Made by a program: the position numbers and the translations under genes
From: Polynucleobacter sp. AM-25C3
GTDB taxonomy: Bacteria > Pseudomonadota > Gammaproteobacteria > Burkholderiales > Burkholderiaceae
Direction: 5' to 3'
Length of the DNA: 38,057 nucleotides
NCBI RefSeq assembly: GCF_018882335.1
Contig: NZ_JACVOS010000016.1
Span: 1-38,057 of the forward strand
The notes under the pieces: generated by a model
Database searches by the model: none
What the model was told of the DNA's origin: nothing
What the model saw: the letters and a program-made list of their open reading frames with translations, nothing else
In this document: piece after piece, positions 1 to 9,011 of the stretch
How positions within the stretch are numbered: position 1 is the first letter of the stretch
Layout: every line of letters begins with the position of its first letter

Positions 1-125
1 TTGGATGTGGACATACAATCATGAAAGACCGAACATGGGCTTAGGTGGAATTACACCAAAGCAAAAACTAGCACTTGCAGTACCAGCTTCTACTTTTAGC
101 TTAAGTTAAAAATGGGGGGATTACC
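1..125 (+). mobile_element. 3' end of an IS3-family insertion sequence (partial)
   Basis: The window opens inside the transposase gene of an IS3-family element and leaves it at about position 125. The terminal inverted repeat is visible. Bases 88-105 match the reverse complement of 37953-37970 at 15 of 18 positions. The outer part, a G-run followed by ATTACC at about 114-125, has its counterpart at about 37933-37948. The repeat overlaps the last codons of the transposase gene. The exact outer boundary is uncertain by a few bases because no target duplication can be compared: the other end of this copy lies outside the window. Confidence 0.8.
2..109 (+). CDS. IS3-family transposase OrfB, C-terminal fragment (cut by window edge)
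   Basis: Reading from base 2 gives 35 residues to a TAA at 107-109. The peptide begins WMWTYNHERPNMGLGGITPK, which is the usual end of the DDE integrase (OrfB) of IS3-family elements: a W-x-YN-x-RPN block followed by G-(I/F)-TP-x-Q-x-L. The catalytic DDE core lies upstream, outside the window. It cannot be told whether the full gene is intact. In this family OrfB is normally made as an OrfAB fusion by programmed frameshifting. Confidence 0.82.
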   Translation, partial: WMWTYNHERPNMGLGGITPKQKLALAVPASTFSLS

Positions 126-328
126 CTTCCTTTAGGGGTTAGTTAAGCTGCATGACAACATGCTAATTAACATTTAAGTCAATAACAAGACACATTTTCT
201 GCAAAGCAACCCACATTAAGTCATAAGACTAAAAGACTCTAATGAGGAAATGAGAAAAGAGGCATCGGGCAATCATATTTATTTATTACAGGGTGCTTAA
301 CTCGACCCGAAGCGGTCCGTCAAAATAA

Positions 329-1426
329 CTATGCATCATGATGCTCATCTAAAATTTCTTTGAAGAGGTCTTGCTCTAATATAAAAGCCTCCACAATTAG
401 CGGATCAAAAGCGCTGCCTTTCAAGTTAATAATTTCTTCAACAGCTTGCTCATGTGCCCATGCTTTTTTGTAGGGCCGCACACACACCAAAGCGTCGTAA
501 ACATCGGCTACAGCCATGATACGAGCTACGAGCGGAATATCTTGGCCCTTTAAGCCTTGAGGATAGCCAGTACCATCCCACTTCTCATGATGTCCACTAG
601 CAATATCGATTGCAGTATTCAGTAAATTATCGCCACCTTTATCGCCATATTTTAATTTTGCTGTACTGAGAATTTCCGCCCCCAATGATGCATGCGTCTG
701 CATAACCTGCCACTCTTCTTCGGTCAGCTTTCCTGGTTTCTTAAGGATATGGTCTGGTATCGCCATTTTTCCAACGTCATGTAAGGGCGCCGTCCTAAAT
801 AAATTATCAACATCGCGATCAGTTAATTGATCCAAATAGTGTCCCGTGGACTGTAGTCGATTTGCTAGAGCCTTCACATAGGCTTGCGTTCTAATAATGT
901 GGCAACCGGTATCGTCATCCTTTCCCAATGCCAGGGAATTTAAGATCTCCAGCAATTGATTTTCTTTATTGCGGGCGCGCTTTTTTTCACACTCCCATAA
1001 GTGATGTAATTTTTTATTATGTGCGTTTTCCGACTCTTTTCGCTCATGAATATCAAAGCACACGCCGTTATAACCAAGGAATGTGCCTTGGGGGTCAAAG
1101 ACTGGGGTACCAGAATCCAGTATCCAACGGTATTGCCCATCTGACCTGCGTAAACGGTACTCTAAAAGAAACGAATCGCGTGCATTAAAGTGCTCAGTGT
1201 ATTGGTCAAAACAATTCTGTAGGTCTTGTGGGTGAACGCCTTCTACCCAGCCATTTCCAAATTCTTGCTCCATAGTACGACCAGTAAATTCAAGCCACCC
1301 TCGGTTGAACCAGCTGCAAAGACCATCTTCTCCAGCCATCCATATTAATGCCGGAGTATTGTCAGCAGCATCACGAAACTCAATCCTAGCGCCACTAAAT
1401 GATGGGGAGTTTTTTGGGTTACCCAT
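329..1426 (-). CDS. PAS domain/HD-GYP cyclic-di-GMP phosphodiesterase
   Basis: Cytoplasmic signalling protein of 365 residues. Residues about 19-130 form a PAS sensor domain (RRSDGQYRWILDSGTPVFD and a GYNGVCFDI strand). Residues about 130-160 look like a charged linker helix, and 160-350 form an HD-GYP domain. The metal-binding and signature residues are all present: HDVGK at 216-220, HH at 279-280, the DGTGYP signature at 284-289 and ADVYDAL at 307-313. It is therefore likely to be an active phosphodiesterase that cleaves cyclic-di-GMP. There is no signal peptide or membrane segment and no receiver domain, so the input is probably sensed by the PAS domain. The ATG start has a GGAGT-type ribosome site about 8 nt upstream. 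The gene stands alone between an IS end and folA. The target process cannot be read from the sequence. Confidence 0.88.
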   Translation of the reverse strand: MGNPKNSPSFSGARIEFRDAADNTPALIWMAGEDGLCSWFNRGWLEFTGRTMEQEFGNGWVEGVHPQDLQNCFDQYTEHFNARDSFLLEYRLRRSDGQYRWILDSGTPVFDPQGTFLGYNGVCFDIHERKESENAHNKKLHHLWECEKKRARNKENQLLEILNSLALGKDDDTGCHIIRTQAYVKALANRLQSTGHYLDQLTDRDVDNLFRTAPLHDVGKMAIPDHILKKPGKLTEEEWQVMQTHASLGAEILSTAKLKYGDKGGDNLLNTAIDIASGHHEKWDGTGYPQGLKGQDIPLVARIMAVADVYDALVCVRPYKKAWAHEQAVEEIINLKGSAFDPLIVEAFILEQDLFKEILDEHHDA

Positions 1427-1793
1427 ATGAAAGAGACTCCATGGAAAAATGATGCTAAAACTTACGGGAGCTAAGAAAGATTACTCAAAGCTCTATTAGG
1501 AAATATATCCAATAATCCAATGGATTTGTTTACATGGCTATCTGTCATAAATTAACCCCAATGCTGAAATAATTTGATACCAGTTTTTTTAAAGAGTATG
1601 CATTGAGCTTGTTGATTTCTATCAAAAAAGATTGCGCTACTTGAATAAAAATCCCCATTGAAAGTGGCTTATATCAGTTGAGTCCACTTTTAAGGTGGAA
1701 TCGGAACCTGATTTATTGGAGAATGACGGGTTGAAATCAAGATCATGAGCCGACATTCGGGCGAGCCCCATCAAAATGATGGGCAATGCGCGT
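1427..1793. other. Intergenic stretch without a convincing gene
   Basis: These 367 bp lie between the end of folA and the start of the HD-GYP gene, both on the minus strand. A short hairpin at 1767-1783 (7-bp stem, 3-nt loop) lies just past the folA stop but is not followed by a U-run on the minus strand, so it is at best a weak terminator. A 44-codon minus-strand frame (about 1637-1771) has protein-like composition but no ribosome site and no recognisable family. The region next to the HD-GYP gene presumably holds its promoter; I see no clear -35/-10 pair. Confidence 0.5.
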
Positions 1794-2291
1794 TTACTGT
1801 CTTTCGAGCGTAATAAAGTTAAAAGTGATGTCACCTTCAGACGCTGGAGTGCGCTCCACCTCTTGCCATTCAGACTCATTGGGCACTTTAAAGAAGGTAT
1901 CACCGTCTTCTACATCAACATCGATCTCGGTAATGTAAAGACGATCTGCCTTTGGGAACGCTTGAGTAAAAAGTTGTTCGCCACCAATCACAAATACCCG
2001 GGGGAATTCACTCAAAGTGGCGAGTGCTGCATCGAGTGAGTTGACTACCTCGGCACCTGTTAACTGTAAGTTTGTATTGCGACTCACAACGATGTTACGG
2101 CGTCCTGGAAGCGGGCGACCAATCGATTCCCAAGTCTTGCGACCCATGATGACAGGGTGACCCATCGTCACTTTTTTAAAGAACTGCAGATCAGCAGAAA
2201 TCTTCCAAGGCATTTGATTGTCTCGACCAATCACGTGATTGCGTGAGCGGGCAACAATCATGGAGATGGCAGGGCACTTAGCTGCGGTCAT
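1794..2291 (-). CDS. folA: Dihydrofolate reductase
   Basis: Reduces dihydrofolate to tetrahydrofolate with NADPH. The 165 residues match the usual length of bacterial DHFR. The substrate-binding segment MPWKISADLQFF carries Trp29 and the catalytic acid Asp34 (Asp27 in E. coli). The NADPH-binding block GRKTWESIGRPLPGR is at 50-64 and the FVIGGEQLF strand lies near 100. It starts at an ATG 15 nt after the thyA stop on the same strand. The pair therefore forms a thyA-folA unit in which ThyA makes dihydrofolate and FolA recycles it. It ends the minus-strand cluster that begins at fdxA. Confidence 0.96.
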   Translation of the reverse strand: MTAAKCPAISMIVARSRNHVIGRDNQMPWKISADLQFFKKVTMGHPVIMGRKTWESIGRPLPGRRNIVVSRNTNLQLTGAEVVNSLDAALATLSEFPRVFVIGGEQLFTQAFPKADRLYITEIDVDVEDGDTFFKVPNESEWQEVERTPASEGDITFNFITLERQ

Positions 2292-2306
2292 AAGTAATCT
2301 ATTTTC

Positions 2307-3101
2307 TTAAACGGCTACAGGAGCTTTAATGGGAGCGTGGGATTCATATCCAGTGATTTCAAAATCTTCAAACTCGTAGTCAAAGATCGAGTCTGGTTTA
2401 CGCAAAATCTTGAGCTGAGGCAAAGGATAGAAATCTCTTGATAACTGGAGATCCACTTGATCCAAGTGATTGCTATACAGATGGCAGTCACCACCTGTCC
2501 ACACAAAGTCGCCCACCTTTAAATTGCACTGTTGCGCCATCATGTGGGTGAGCAAGGCATAGCTGGCGATATTGAAAGGAACGCCCAAGAAGATATCCGC
2601 ACTACGTTGATAGAGCTGACAAGATAATTTGCCATCCGCTACATAAAATTGAAAGAAGGCATGGCAAGGGGCTAAAGCCATACGGGGAATATCGGCAACG
2701 TTCCAAGCGGAAACAATAATGCGACGAGAGTCTGGATTCTTTTTCAGCGTTTCTACGACCTCGGCGATCTGATCGATATGCTTACCATTAGGCGCAGGCC
2801 ATGAGCGCCACTGGTAGCCATAAATCGGGCCTAGATCACCATCCGGTGCCGCCCATTCATTCCAAATCGAAACACCACGTTCTTTAAGCCAGTTGTTATC
2901 AGTGCTACCTTTGAGAAACCAGAGCAATTCCAAAATGATGGACTTGAGATGAAGCTTCTTGGTGGTCACCATCGGAAAGCCTTCGGCCAGATTAAAGCGC
3001 ATCTGGTGGCCAAAGATGGAGATAGTTCCAGTTCCGGTTCTATCGGCTTTTAGGACGCCTTTGGCAAGGACTTCCTTCATGAGGTCGTGATATTGACGCA
3101 T
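2307..3101 (-). CDS. thyA: Thymidylate synthase
   Basis: Methylates dUMP to dTMP using 5,10-methylenetetrahydrofolate. At 264 residues it has exactly the E. coli ThyA length. The catalytic cysteine is Cys146 in [12 protein letters not shown], and the phosphate-binding SRRII block (125-129) and [20 protein letters not shown] block are intact. No flavin-type ThyX features are present. It starts at an ATG 37 nt downstream of the ferredoxin reductase gene and is followed closely by folA, so it is probably transcribed with both. Confidence 0.97.
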   Translation of the reverse strand: MRQYHDLMKEVLAKGVLKADRTGTGTISIFGHQMRFNLAEGFPMVTTKKLHLKSIILELLWFLKGSTDNNWLKERGVSIWNEWAAPDGDLGPIYGYQWRSWPAPNGKHIDQIAEVVETLKKNPDSRRIIVSAWNVADIPRMALAPCHAFFQFYVADGKLSCQLYQRSADIFLGVPFNIASYALLTHMMAQQCNLKVGDFVWTGGDCHLYSNHLDQVDLQLSRDFYPLPQLKILRKPDSIFDYEFEDFEITGYESHAPIKAPVAV

Positions 3102-3138
3102 AGGTTTAATCAGTTAAAAATTCAGTGATATTAAGAGC

Positions 3139-4182
3139 TTACTCGAATCTTGTGGGGCTTACTCCAAGTGCCTTGTGTAGCTTGGGGGATGTGGTGGTGT
3201 ACTGGAGTTGAATCTGCTTTTCAGGGGCCAAATAAGCAGCTGCGGCAAAGGCCGCCAAAGCTGTTTCATGAAAGCCCGACAAAATGAGCTTTTTCTTGCC
3301 AGGGTAGATGTTGATATCCCCGACAGCGTAAATACCTGGCGTACTCGTCTGAAAGCAGGCAGTATCTACAGCGATTTGTTTGCGATCAATATCCAAGCCC
3401 CAGTCCGCAATCGGGCCTAATTTTGGGGAGAGACCATAAAAGAGTAGGAGTGCATCCAAGGCAATCATCTGAACTTCGCCATCAATAGTGGTGACGGCAA
3501 TTGCAGTGAGCTTGTCATTGGAAGACTCAAGACCCGTAATTTGTCCGATGATGAGTTGCATTTCACCGGAGGCACAAAGGGCGCGCATCTTGGCTACTGA
3601 TTGTGGCGCTGCTTTGAAGTCATCCCTGCGATGAATGAGCGTCACGCTCGCAGCTTTTCCGGCAAAGTGGAGCGCCCAATCCAGTGCGGAATCTCCACCC
3701 CCACAAATCACAATCTTCTTGCCTGTAAATTGATCTGGATTTTTAACGCGATAGAACGCTTGCTGATCGACAAAAGCCTCAATGCCTTCTAGATTCAGAG
3801 TGCGCGGCTGAAATGCACCAACCCCTGCAGCAATAAAAATCGTCTTGGAGAGAAAGTGTTGATCTTGGGATGTGCTAATCAGAAAGCGTCCATCGGCCTG
3901 TTTCTCGAGGGTGGAAACTTCTTGATTTAAATGAAACTGCGGTGCAAATGGCTCAATTTGTTTTAAGAGATTGCTAACTAGTTCACGACCTGTGCAAACC
4001 GGTATCGCCGGAATATCGTAGATGGGTTTATCTGGATACAGCTCAATACATTGACCGCCTACCTCAGGCAGGGAGTCAATGACGTGCGCTTTAATTTCTA
4101 GGAGTCCAAGCTCGAAGACTTGGAAGAGTCCCACTGGACCGGCGCCAATAATGACTGCATCGGTTTCAATGGGGGAGTGCAA
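3139..4182 (-). CDS. Ferredoxin--NADP+ reductase, thioredoxin-reductase-like (type 2)
   Basis: Flavoprotein of 347 residues that passes electrons between NADPH and ferredoxin. The FAD-binding GAGPVG is at 13-18 and the NADPH-binding [10 protein letters not shown] at 161-170. The C-terminal FAD contact is [18 protein letters not shown]. The paired dinucleotide folds without a CxxC active site distinguish it from thioredoxin reductase. The only sensible start is TTG (4180-4182), one base after the ferredoxin stop codon; later codons would cut into the FAD motif. The one-base spacing suggests translational coupling to fdxA, and the 7Fe ferredoxin is the obvious redox partner. The downstream electron acceptor is unknown. 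Confidence 0.9.
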   Translation of the reverse strand: MHSPIETDAVIIGAGPVGLFQVFELGLLEIKAHVIDSLPEVGGQCIELYPDKPIYDIPAIPVCTGRELVSNLLKQIEPFAPQFHLNQEVSTLEKQADGRFLISTSQDQHFLSKTIFIAAGVGAFQPRTLNLEGIEAFVDQQAFYRVKNPDQFTGKKIVICGGGDSALDWALHFAGKAASVTLIHRRDDFKAAPQSVAKMRALCASGEMQLIIGQITGLESSNDKLTAIAVTTIDGEVQMIALDALLLFYGLSPKLGPIADWGLDIDRKQIAVDTACFQTSTPGIYAVGDINIYPGKKKLILSGFHETALAAFAAAAYLAPEKQIQLQYTTTSPKLHKALGVSPTRFE

Positions 4183-4183
4183 T

Positions 4184-4507
4184 TTACTTTACCAGTTGGT
4201 CAAGTTTATTTTTAACGTCTTTCCACTCTTCTGCTTCAGGTAATGCAGCTTTAGATTTGGTGATCGATGTCCATCCTGGGGATAAGTCAGCATTCATCTT
4301 AATGAATGCCTGTTGATCTCCTGGCACATCATCTTCCGCATAAATCGCATTGACTGGGCACTCGGGTACACACACTGCGCAATCGATGCATTCATCTGGA
4401 TCAATCACTAAAAAGTTAGGGCCTTCGCGAAAACAATCGACTGGGCAGACATCAACGCAATCAGTGTATTTGCAACGGATACAGGCTTCGGTAACAACGT
4501 AAGTCAT
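4184..4507 (-). CDS. fdxA: Seven-iron ferredoxin FdxA ([3Fe-4S][4Fe-4S])
   Basis: Small soluble electron carrier of 107 residues. The cysteines fall at 9, 12, 17, 21, 25, 40, 43, 46 and 50, the pattern of Azotobacter ferredoxin I shifted by one. Cys9, 17 and 50 would hold the [3Fe-4S] cluster and Cys21, 40, 43 and 46 the [4Fe-4S] cluster; Cys12 and 25 would be free. The C-terminal tail of about 50 residues is also typical of FdxA. It is the first gene of the fdxA-reductase-thyA-folA cluster and diverges from the hydroxyacid dehydrogenase gene. Confidence 0.93.
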   Translation of the reverse strand: MTYVVTEACIRCKYTDCVDVCPVDCFREGPNFLVIDPDECIDCAVCVPECPVNAIYAEDDVPGDQQAFIKMNADLSPGWTSITKSKAALPEAEEWKDVKNKLDQLVK

Positions 4508-4626
4508 GATGGTTTACAGGTAAGGAGCCCAGGTCAATGGACTGCCAAGTTATAAAAGCTCAATTTTAGCTGAATCAGCCTATTTTTCAGGCGAAATGGC
4601 CAATTTAGTTGAGGTAAAGTCACGCT
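4508..4626. promoter_or_regulatory. Divergent promoter region with an 11-bp palindrome
   Basis: The 119 bp between the divergent fdxA and hydroxyacid dehydrogenase starts must hold both promoters. A TATAAC-like -10 for fdxA can be read on the minus strand at about 4553-4558. A perfect palindrome GCTGAATCAGC lies at 4569-4579, inside the upstream part of that promoter, where an operator could sit. No known regulator site is recognised, and the -35 elements are unclear. Confidence 0.4.
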
Positions 4627-5640
4627 ATGAACACAAAAGCCAATATCCCTGCAACTTCTAGTAAGCCTAAGATTTTGGTCGCAAGGGCTATATTTCCTGA
4701 GGCGCTAGCCAAATTAGAGCAATTCTATGAGGTTCGCTCTAACCAGTCGGATAAAGTAATGAGCCCTGAAGAGCTGCAAAAAGCGCTTTCTGAGGTTGAG
4801 GGCGCTTTGGTTGCTGGTAGCGAGAGGATTGATGCAGCAGCTCTCTCTGGGGCGAAAAATCTAAAGGTGGTCGCTAATATTTCAGTTGGATATAACAACT
4901 TTGATGTACCGGCCATAACTGCGGCAGGTGTCATGGCTACCAATACCCCTGATGTTCTTACGGATACAACTGCTGATTTTGGTTTTGCATTACTGATGGC
5001 TACTGCGAGACGCATTACTGAATCCGAGCATTGGGTGAGGGCTGGAAAGTGGGATCAATGGTCGATTGTGAACAACCCACTTGGCATGGATTTGCATCAC
5101 AGCACAGTTGGAATTATTGGCATGGGTCGAATTGGCCAGGGGATAGCTAAGCGCGCTTTAGGCTTTGGTATGAAAGTGATTTATCACAATCGCAGCCATC
5201 TTTCTGGTGCCGATGAAAAAGCTTGCGGAGCATCTTACGTTTCTAAAGAAGAATTACTTCGCACGGCTGATCACGTTGTGTTGGTCTTGCCTTACACCGC
5301 ACAAAATCATCACACTATTGGCGCATCAGAAATTGCCCTCATGAAACCGACTGCAACCCTGATTAACATTGCTCGCGGCGGCATTGTGGATGATCTTGCT
5401 TTGGCGCAAGCATTGCAAGACGGAAAGATATTTGCGGCCGGCTTAGATGTGTTTGAGGGTGAGCCTCAAGTGCATCCAGAGTTACTCAAGTGCAGCAATA
5501 TTGTGTTGGCTCCGCACATTGCGAGTGCTACAGAAAAAACGCGTAGAGCAATGGTGGATCTGGCTATTGAAAATTTGCGCGCAGCATTGAATGGCAAGAA
5601 GCCACCAAGCTTAATTAATACTGAAGTGTTCGGTACTTAA
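4627..5640 (+). CDS. D-2-hydroxyacid dehydrogenase (glyoxylate/hydroxypyruvate reductase type)
   Basis: NAD(P)H-dependent oxidoreductase of 337 residues that interconverts 2-keto acids and D-2-hydroxy acids. The NAD-binding glycine motif is GMGRIGQG at 165-172. The catalytic residues are Arg250 (NIARGG), Glu279 (GLDVFEGEP) and His297 (APHIAS), all in the expected spacing. The substrate loop SVGYNNFD is at 86-93. Length and motifs fit the GyaR/GRHPR group better than phosphoglycerate dehydrogenase, since there is no C-terminal ACT domain. The natural substrate, glyoxylate, hydroxypyruvate or another keto acid, cannot be decided here. The gene is monocistronic, diverging from fdxA and converging on the small membrane protein gene. 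Confidence 0.88.
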   Translation: MNTKANIPATSSKPKILVARAIFPEALAKLEQFYEVRSNQSDKVMSPEELQKALSEVEGALVAGSERIDAAALSGAKNLKVVANISVGYNNFDVPAITAAGVMATNTPDVLTDTTADFGFALLMATARRITESEHWVRAGKWDQWSIVNNPLGMDLHHSTVGIIGMGRIGQGIAKRALGFGMKVIYHNRSHLSGADEKACGASYVSKEELLRTADHVVLVLPYTAQNHHTIGASEIALMKPTATLINIARGGIVDDLALAQALQDGKIFAAGLDVFEGEPQVHPELLKCSNIVLAPHIASATEKTRRAMVDLAIENLRAALNGKKPPSLINTEVFGT

Positions 5641-5666
5641 AGCGATGAAGCGAAGTCGACTGAAAT

Positions 5667-5960
5667 TTAGTCGGCCTCCACTTCTTCTGGGAGCTCGCGT
5701 AGCGCAAGTTCGATCCCGCCAAATTTACCTGCTACCCAGTTGTACACCTTGCAGGCAATCCAAAGCAAAGCAAAACCAAGTAAAGCGTTGAGGATCAATG
5801 CGGAGAGCACGGTAAATCCAGGGATTGCGCCATCACGAATGAAGGCTACAAATAGGGCTAACAACACAATCGGAACAGAGAAGCAGAGATAAACCAAAAC
5901 CAGAGTTTTGGCGGTATGCATTGGGTCTACGAAGGCGATTTCTTTTTTGGTGAGTTTCAT
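5667..5960 (-). CDS. Small two-helix inner-membrane protein of unknown function
   Basis: Not recognised as a named family. From the ATG at 5958-5960 it has 97 residues. A short basic N-terminus (MKLTKKEIAF) is followed by two hydrophobic segments, at about 21-42 and 49-69, and an acidic C-terminus (LRELPEEVEAD). A TTG nine bases further upstream is a possible alternative start. It follows moeA by only a few bases on the same strand, so it is co-transcribed with the molybdenum-cofactor genes, but nothing in the protein suggests a role in that pathway. The phenylalanine- and leucine-rich hairpin looks like a DUF3566-type or generic membrane anchor. Confidence 0.7.
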   Translation of the reverse strand: MKLTKKEIAFVDPMHTAKTLVLVYLCFSVPIVLLALFVAFIRDGAIPGFTVLSALILNALLGFALLWIACKVYNWVAGKFGGIELALRELPEEVEAD

Positions 5961-5971
5961 GAGGTGCAATC

Positions 5972-7294
5972 TTAAAGCAGTCCGTCAAAAAGCGCCACAT
6001 TTACCCAATCGCCAGCGGCAACATTTCCCTGGTCATGAGATAAAATGACGAAGCAATTTGCCTCGCTCATGGATCGCAAAATTCCGGCACCTTGACTGCC
6101 AGTCAGCTTTACCATGGGCTTTCCATCTGAGTTACGACCCAAAATAGCTCGCTGAAATTCTGTCCGACCAGGCTTTTTCCGAATCGGCGCTTCTGCAATA
6201 GCTTGAGTCATCGGCGGCTCAGTCTGACTTGCGCCATTGAGTTGCAATAAAGCAGCACGGACAAATTGATAAAAAGTCACCATTACCGCTACGGGATTTC
6301 CGGGTAAACCAAAGAAGAGGGTCTTGCGGCTAGAGCCCTGAATTGGCTTCAATATTCCAAAAGCCATGGGGCGACCTGGGCGCATGGCAATTTTCCAGAA
6401 CCCAACATCGCCAAGTTCTTGCATGATTTGTTTGGTAAAGTCCGCTTCGCCAACGGAAACGCCGCCAGATGAGATGAGGACATCCGCTTTAGAGGTGGCT
6501 TCTATAAACGCTGCTTTGAGTGAAGTGGGATCATCACGCACAATGCCGCAATCCATGATTTCTAGATTGAGGCGATTGAGTAAGCCAGTCAGGCTATAGC
6601 GATTGCTGTCATAAATACTGCCAGCATCTAAAGGACTTCCCAGAGGACGCAATTCATCACCGGAGGACAAGATGGCAACCTTGAGTTTGCGGTGAACTTT
6701 GAGTGAGGCAATACCTAGAGAGGCGGCCAGACCAAGATCGGAAGGGCGCAGTAAGCGTCCAGCAGCAATTGCTGCTTTACCACTTAGTAAATCCTCACCA
6801 CGTAAGCGACGATTTTCTCCGCGCTTCACTTGATTTTGCTTGAAGCCTACGGCTGACTCGTCTGCAGATTCCGTAAATTCTTGTGGAATGACAGTGTCAC
6901 AGCCATCAGGCATGAGGGCGCCCGTCATGATCTTGAGACATTCGCCCTGACCAATATTTCCTTTGTAAGGCTTGCCAGCATAGGCGGTGCCAATCACATT
7001 GAGCGATACGGTCTTATCGCTGTCGCCCAAGCAGTCCCCGTTAAAGGCAAAGCCATCCATCGCGGAATTATCTGCGGCAGGGACGTCGATGGGTGAGAGT
7101 AAATCTTCCGCGAGAATGCGATTGATTGCTTGATCCAAAGTGACCGACTCAATGTCGCTCGCATTATGTAGTTGGCGAGACTCTTGGATTAATTCATTGA
7201 CGAGACCTGAGATAGCTTTACGAGCCTCTTCAACATGGAGCGAAGCAGTCAGGAGAATGGGGCTATTCGGGGAGTGCTTGATTAAATCCGTCAT
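5972..7294 (-). CDS. moeA: Molybdopterin molybdenumtransferase
   Basis: Inserts molybdate into adenylylated molybdopterin, the last common step of molybdenum-cofactor synthesis. The 440 residues are slightly longer than E. coli MoeA (411) because of an N-terminal extension of about 20 residues. The active-site block DNSAMDGFAF is at 75-84. The MoCF-fold motifs follow: SSGDEL, SGGVSVGEADF and LPGNPVAVMV. The ATG overlaps the mobA stop by 4 bp (ATGA), so translation is coupled. It is the third gene of the moaA-mobA-moeA operon. Confidence 0.95.
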   Translation of the reverse strand: MTDLIKHSPNSPILLTASLHVEEARKAISGLVNELIQESRQLHNASDIESVTLDQAINRILAEDLLSPIDVPAADNSAMDGFAFNGDCLGDSDKTVSLNVIGTAYAGKPYKGNIGQGECLKIMTGALMPDGCDTVIPQEFTESADESAVGFKQNQVKRGENRRLRGEDLLSGKAAIAAGRLLRPSDLGLAASLGIASLKVHRKLKVAILSSGDELRPLGSPLDAGSIYDSNRYSLTGLLNRLNLEIMDCGIVRDDPTSLKAAFIEATSKADVLISSGGVSVGEADFTKQIMQELGDVGFWKIAMRPGRPMAFGILKPIQGSSRKTLFFGLPGNPVAVMVTFYQFVRAALLQLNGASQTEPPMTQAIAEAPIRKKPGRTEFQRAILGRNSDGKPMVKLTGSQGAGILRSMSEANCFVILSHDQGNVAAGDWVNVALFDGLL

Positions 7295-7896
7295 GACGAT
7301 ATTTTTTCTAGGGCGGCCAACTCTTCTGGCGTATTCACATTCGCAAATGCTTGAGCACTTTCAAACACTACAGTACCAGATCGCAATTCTGTGAACCAGT
7401 GATCAATCTTCAAATCCCCTTTGCTTAAAAAGGCATGCAAAGAATCTTGCAAACTGCTTTTCATTAAGCAGAAAACCGGTTGCGCCCAAATCTTTCCATC
7501 ATCTTCTTTGGAGGATGCGAAGACCAACTCTAGATTTTGATTCTCAAGTTCAGTCGCCATTTTTTCAGCAATATCGCTTGGCAACAAAGGGGAGTCACAA
7601 GGAGATGTCAGTAAATAAGGAGTTTTGCAATGCTTCAGGCCAACTGAGAACCCAGCCAATGGGCCGGAGAAGTCAGGTGTTTCATCCATCAGCACTGGAT
7701 AGCCATAGTGCGAGTACTTCGTAATACTACGGTTCGCATTAATCAGAATAGTGCTAACTTGAGGTTTTAGGCGGTTGATGGCAGATTCAATTAAAGGCTT
7801 GCCATGAAAAGAAATTAAACCTTTATCGATGCCACCCATACGTTGGGCCCGGCCGCCCGCCAAAATTAGACCTGTAATGTGTTGTGAGGTAATCAT
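7291..7896 (-). CDS. mobA: Molybdenum cofactor guanylyltransferase
   Basis: Attaches GMP to molybdopterin to make the MGD cofactor used by DMSO-reductase-family enzymes such as nitrate reductase and formate dehydrogenase. It has 201 residues. The nucleotide-binding signature LAGGRAQRMGGIDKG is at 12-26, followed by DETPDFSGPLAGF and the metal-site TSPCDSPLLP block. The start codon overlaps the moaA stop by one base (TAATG) and the stop overlaps the moeA start. Its presence implies that the organism makes at least one MGD-type molybdoenzyme. Confidence 0.93.
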   Translation of the reverse strand: MITSQHITGLILAGGRAQRMGGIDKGLISFHGKPLIESAINRLKPQVSTILINANRSITKYSHYGYPVLMDETPDFSGPLAGFSVGLKHCKTPYLLTSPCDSPLLPSDIAEKMATELENQNLELVFASSKEDDGKIWAQPVFCLMKSSLQDSLHAFLSKGDLKIDHWFTELRSGTVVFESAQAFANVNTPEELAALEKISS

Positions 7897-9011
7897 TAGC
7901 CGCCGATGTAAGACATTTCCACTTTTCGGGTGGCTGCTGTCGCTGTATTTGATCCCCGAATTTCTGAATAGTGGTCTTCGCGATCTGCCCAGGTGTTCAT
8001 GATGGCATTGGCAATTTCCAGATCACTTTTATCTGAACGCAAGAGTGTTTTGAAATCAAAACCTGCATTTGCAAACAGGCAGAGATACATTTGCCCATCT
8101 GTTGAAATACGAGCACGGGTGCACTCATGGCAGAAGGTTTGAGTAACGCTAGAGATGAAGCCAATTTCACCAGAGCCATCGACGTAGCGCCAGCGCTGAG
8201 CAACTTCACCAGGATAGTTGGCCTCAATAGCTTCAATCGGAAAGACTGCATTAATCTTTTCGGCAACGTCTTTTGAGGGGAGTACTTGTGACATATCCCA
8301 GCCATTGGAGCTGCCTACATCCATAAACTCGATAAAACGCAATGTCACACCGCTGCCTTTGAAATGCTTAGCCATCGCAATAATCTCTTGGTCGTTCGTA
8401 CCCTTCTTTACGACCATATTGACTTTGAGATTAGTAAAGCCGGCTTCTTGGGCTGCAGCAATACCATCGAGCACATCCGTTACCGGAAAGTCGACATCAT
8501 TCATTTTTTTGAAGATCTCATCGTTCAGGCCATCAAGGCTAATGGTGAGTCGATGCAAGCCTGCCGCTTTTAATGCAGCCGCTTTCTTGCGCAAAATACT
8601 GCCGTTAGTAGTGAGCGTTAAGTCGAGGGGTTGACCTGCTGTAGATCGAATTTTGGCTAGCATCTCGATGAGCACTTCGAGATTTTTTCGGAGCAAAGGT
8701 TCGCCCCCGGTGAGACGAATTTTTTCAACGCCTAGTGAGGCAAAGATCGTGGTTAATCGGGCGATCTCTTCAAAGCTGAGTAATTCTTGATGAGAGAGGT
8801 AGGGGTAGTTTTTATCGAAGATTTCCTTAGGCATGCAGTAGGTGCAGCGGAAATTGCATCGATCAGTGACGGAGATGCGTAAATCGCGGAGAGGGCGCCC
8901 CCGGGTATCTTTAGTTGAAGTATTCGCAGCCACAAGCTGCCCTGGAATGGGCGGCGCAAGACCTTTGTCTTTACCTTCATCTAAACGTATGGGGATTACT
9001 TTTTCAACCAT
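7896..9011 (-). CDS. moaA: GTP 3',8-cyclase (radical SAM)
   Basis: Radical-SAM enzyme that starts molybdopterin synthesis by cyclising GTP, working with MoaC. The 371 residues include an N-terminal extension of about 35 residues before the core. The radical-SAM cluster cysteines are Cys52, 56 and 59 ([12 protein letters not shown]). The second C-terminal cluster is seen in [19 protein letters not shown]. The chain ends in Gly-Gly, the tail needed for catalysis in MoaA. It is the promoter-proximal gene of the operon with mobA and moeA. The 82 bp upstream separate it from the end of rne and contain an inverted repeat (CTGCCA at 9040-9045, TGGCAG at 9072-9077). I see no molybdenum-cofactor riboswitch there. 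Confidence 0.96.
   Translation of the reverse strand: MVEKVIPIRLDEGKDKGLAPPIPGQLVAANTSTKDTRGRPLRDLRISVTDRCNFRCTYCMPKEIFDKNYPYLSHQELLSFEEIARLTTIFASLGVEKIRLTGGEPLLRKNLEVLIEMLAKIRSTAGQPLDLTLTTNGSILRKKAAALKAAGLHRLTISLDGLNDEIFKKMNDVDFPVTDVLDGIAAAQEAGFTNLKVNMVVKKGTNDQEIIAMAKHFKGSGVTLRFIEFMDVGSSNGWDMSQVLPSKDVAEKINAVFPIEAIEANYPGEVAQRWRYVDGSGEIGFISSVTQTFCHECTRARISTDGQMYLCLFANAGFDFKTLLRSDKSDLEIANAIMNTWADREDHYSEIRGSNTATAATRKVEMSYIGG

Noticed and set aside
126..328. Possible gene remnant between the left IS and the HD-GYP gene
   Set aside because: About 200 bp of AT-rich sequence with stops in all frames and no recognisable peptide.
1637..1903. Minus-strand frame of 88 codons, the last 44 of which lie outside folA
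   Set aside because: The first half overlaps folA in another frame. The rest has protein-like residues but no ribosome site and no family I can name.
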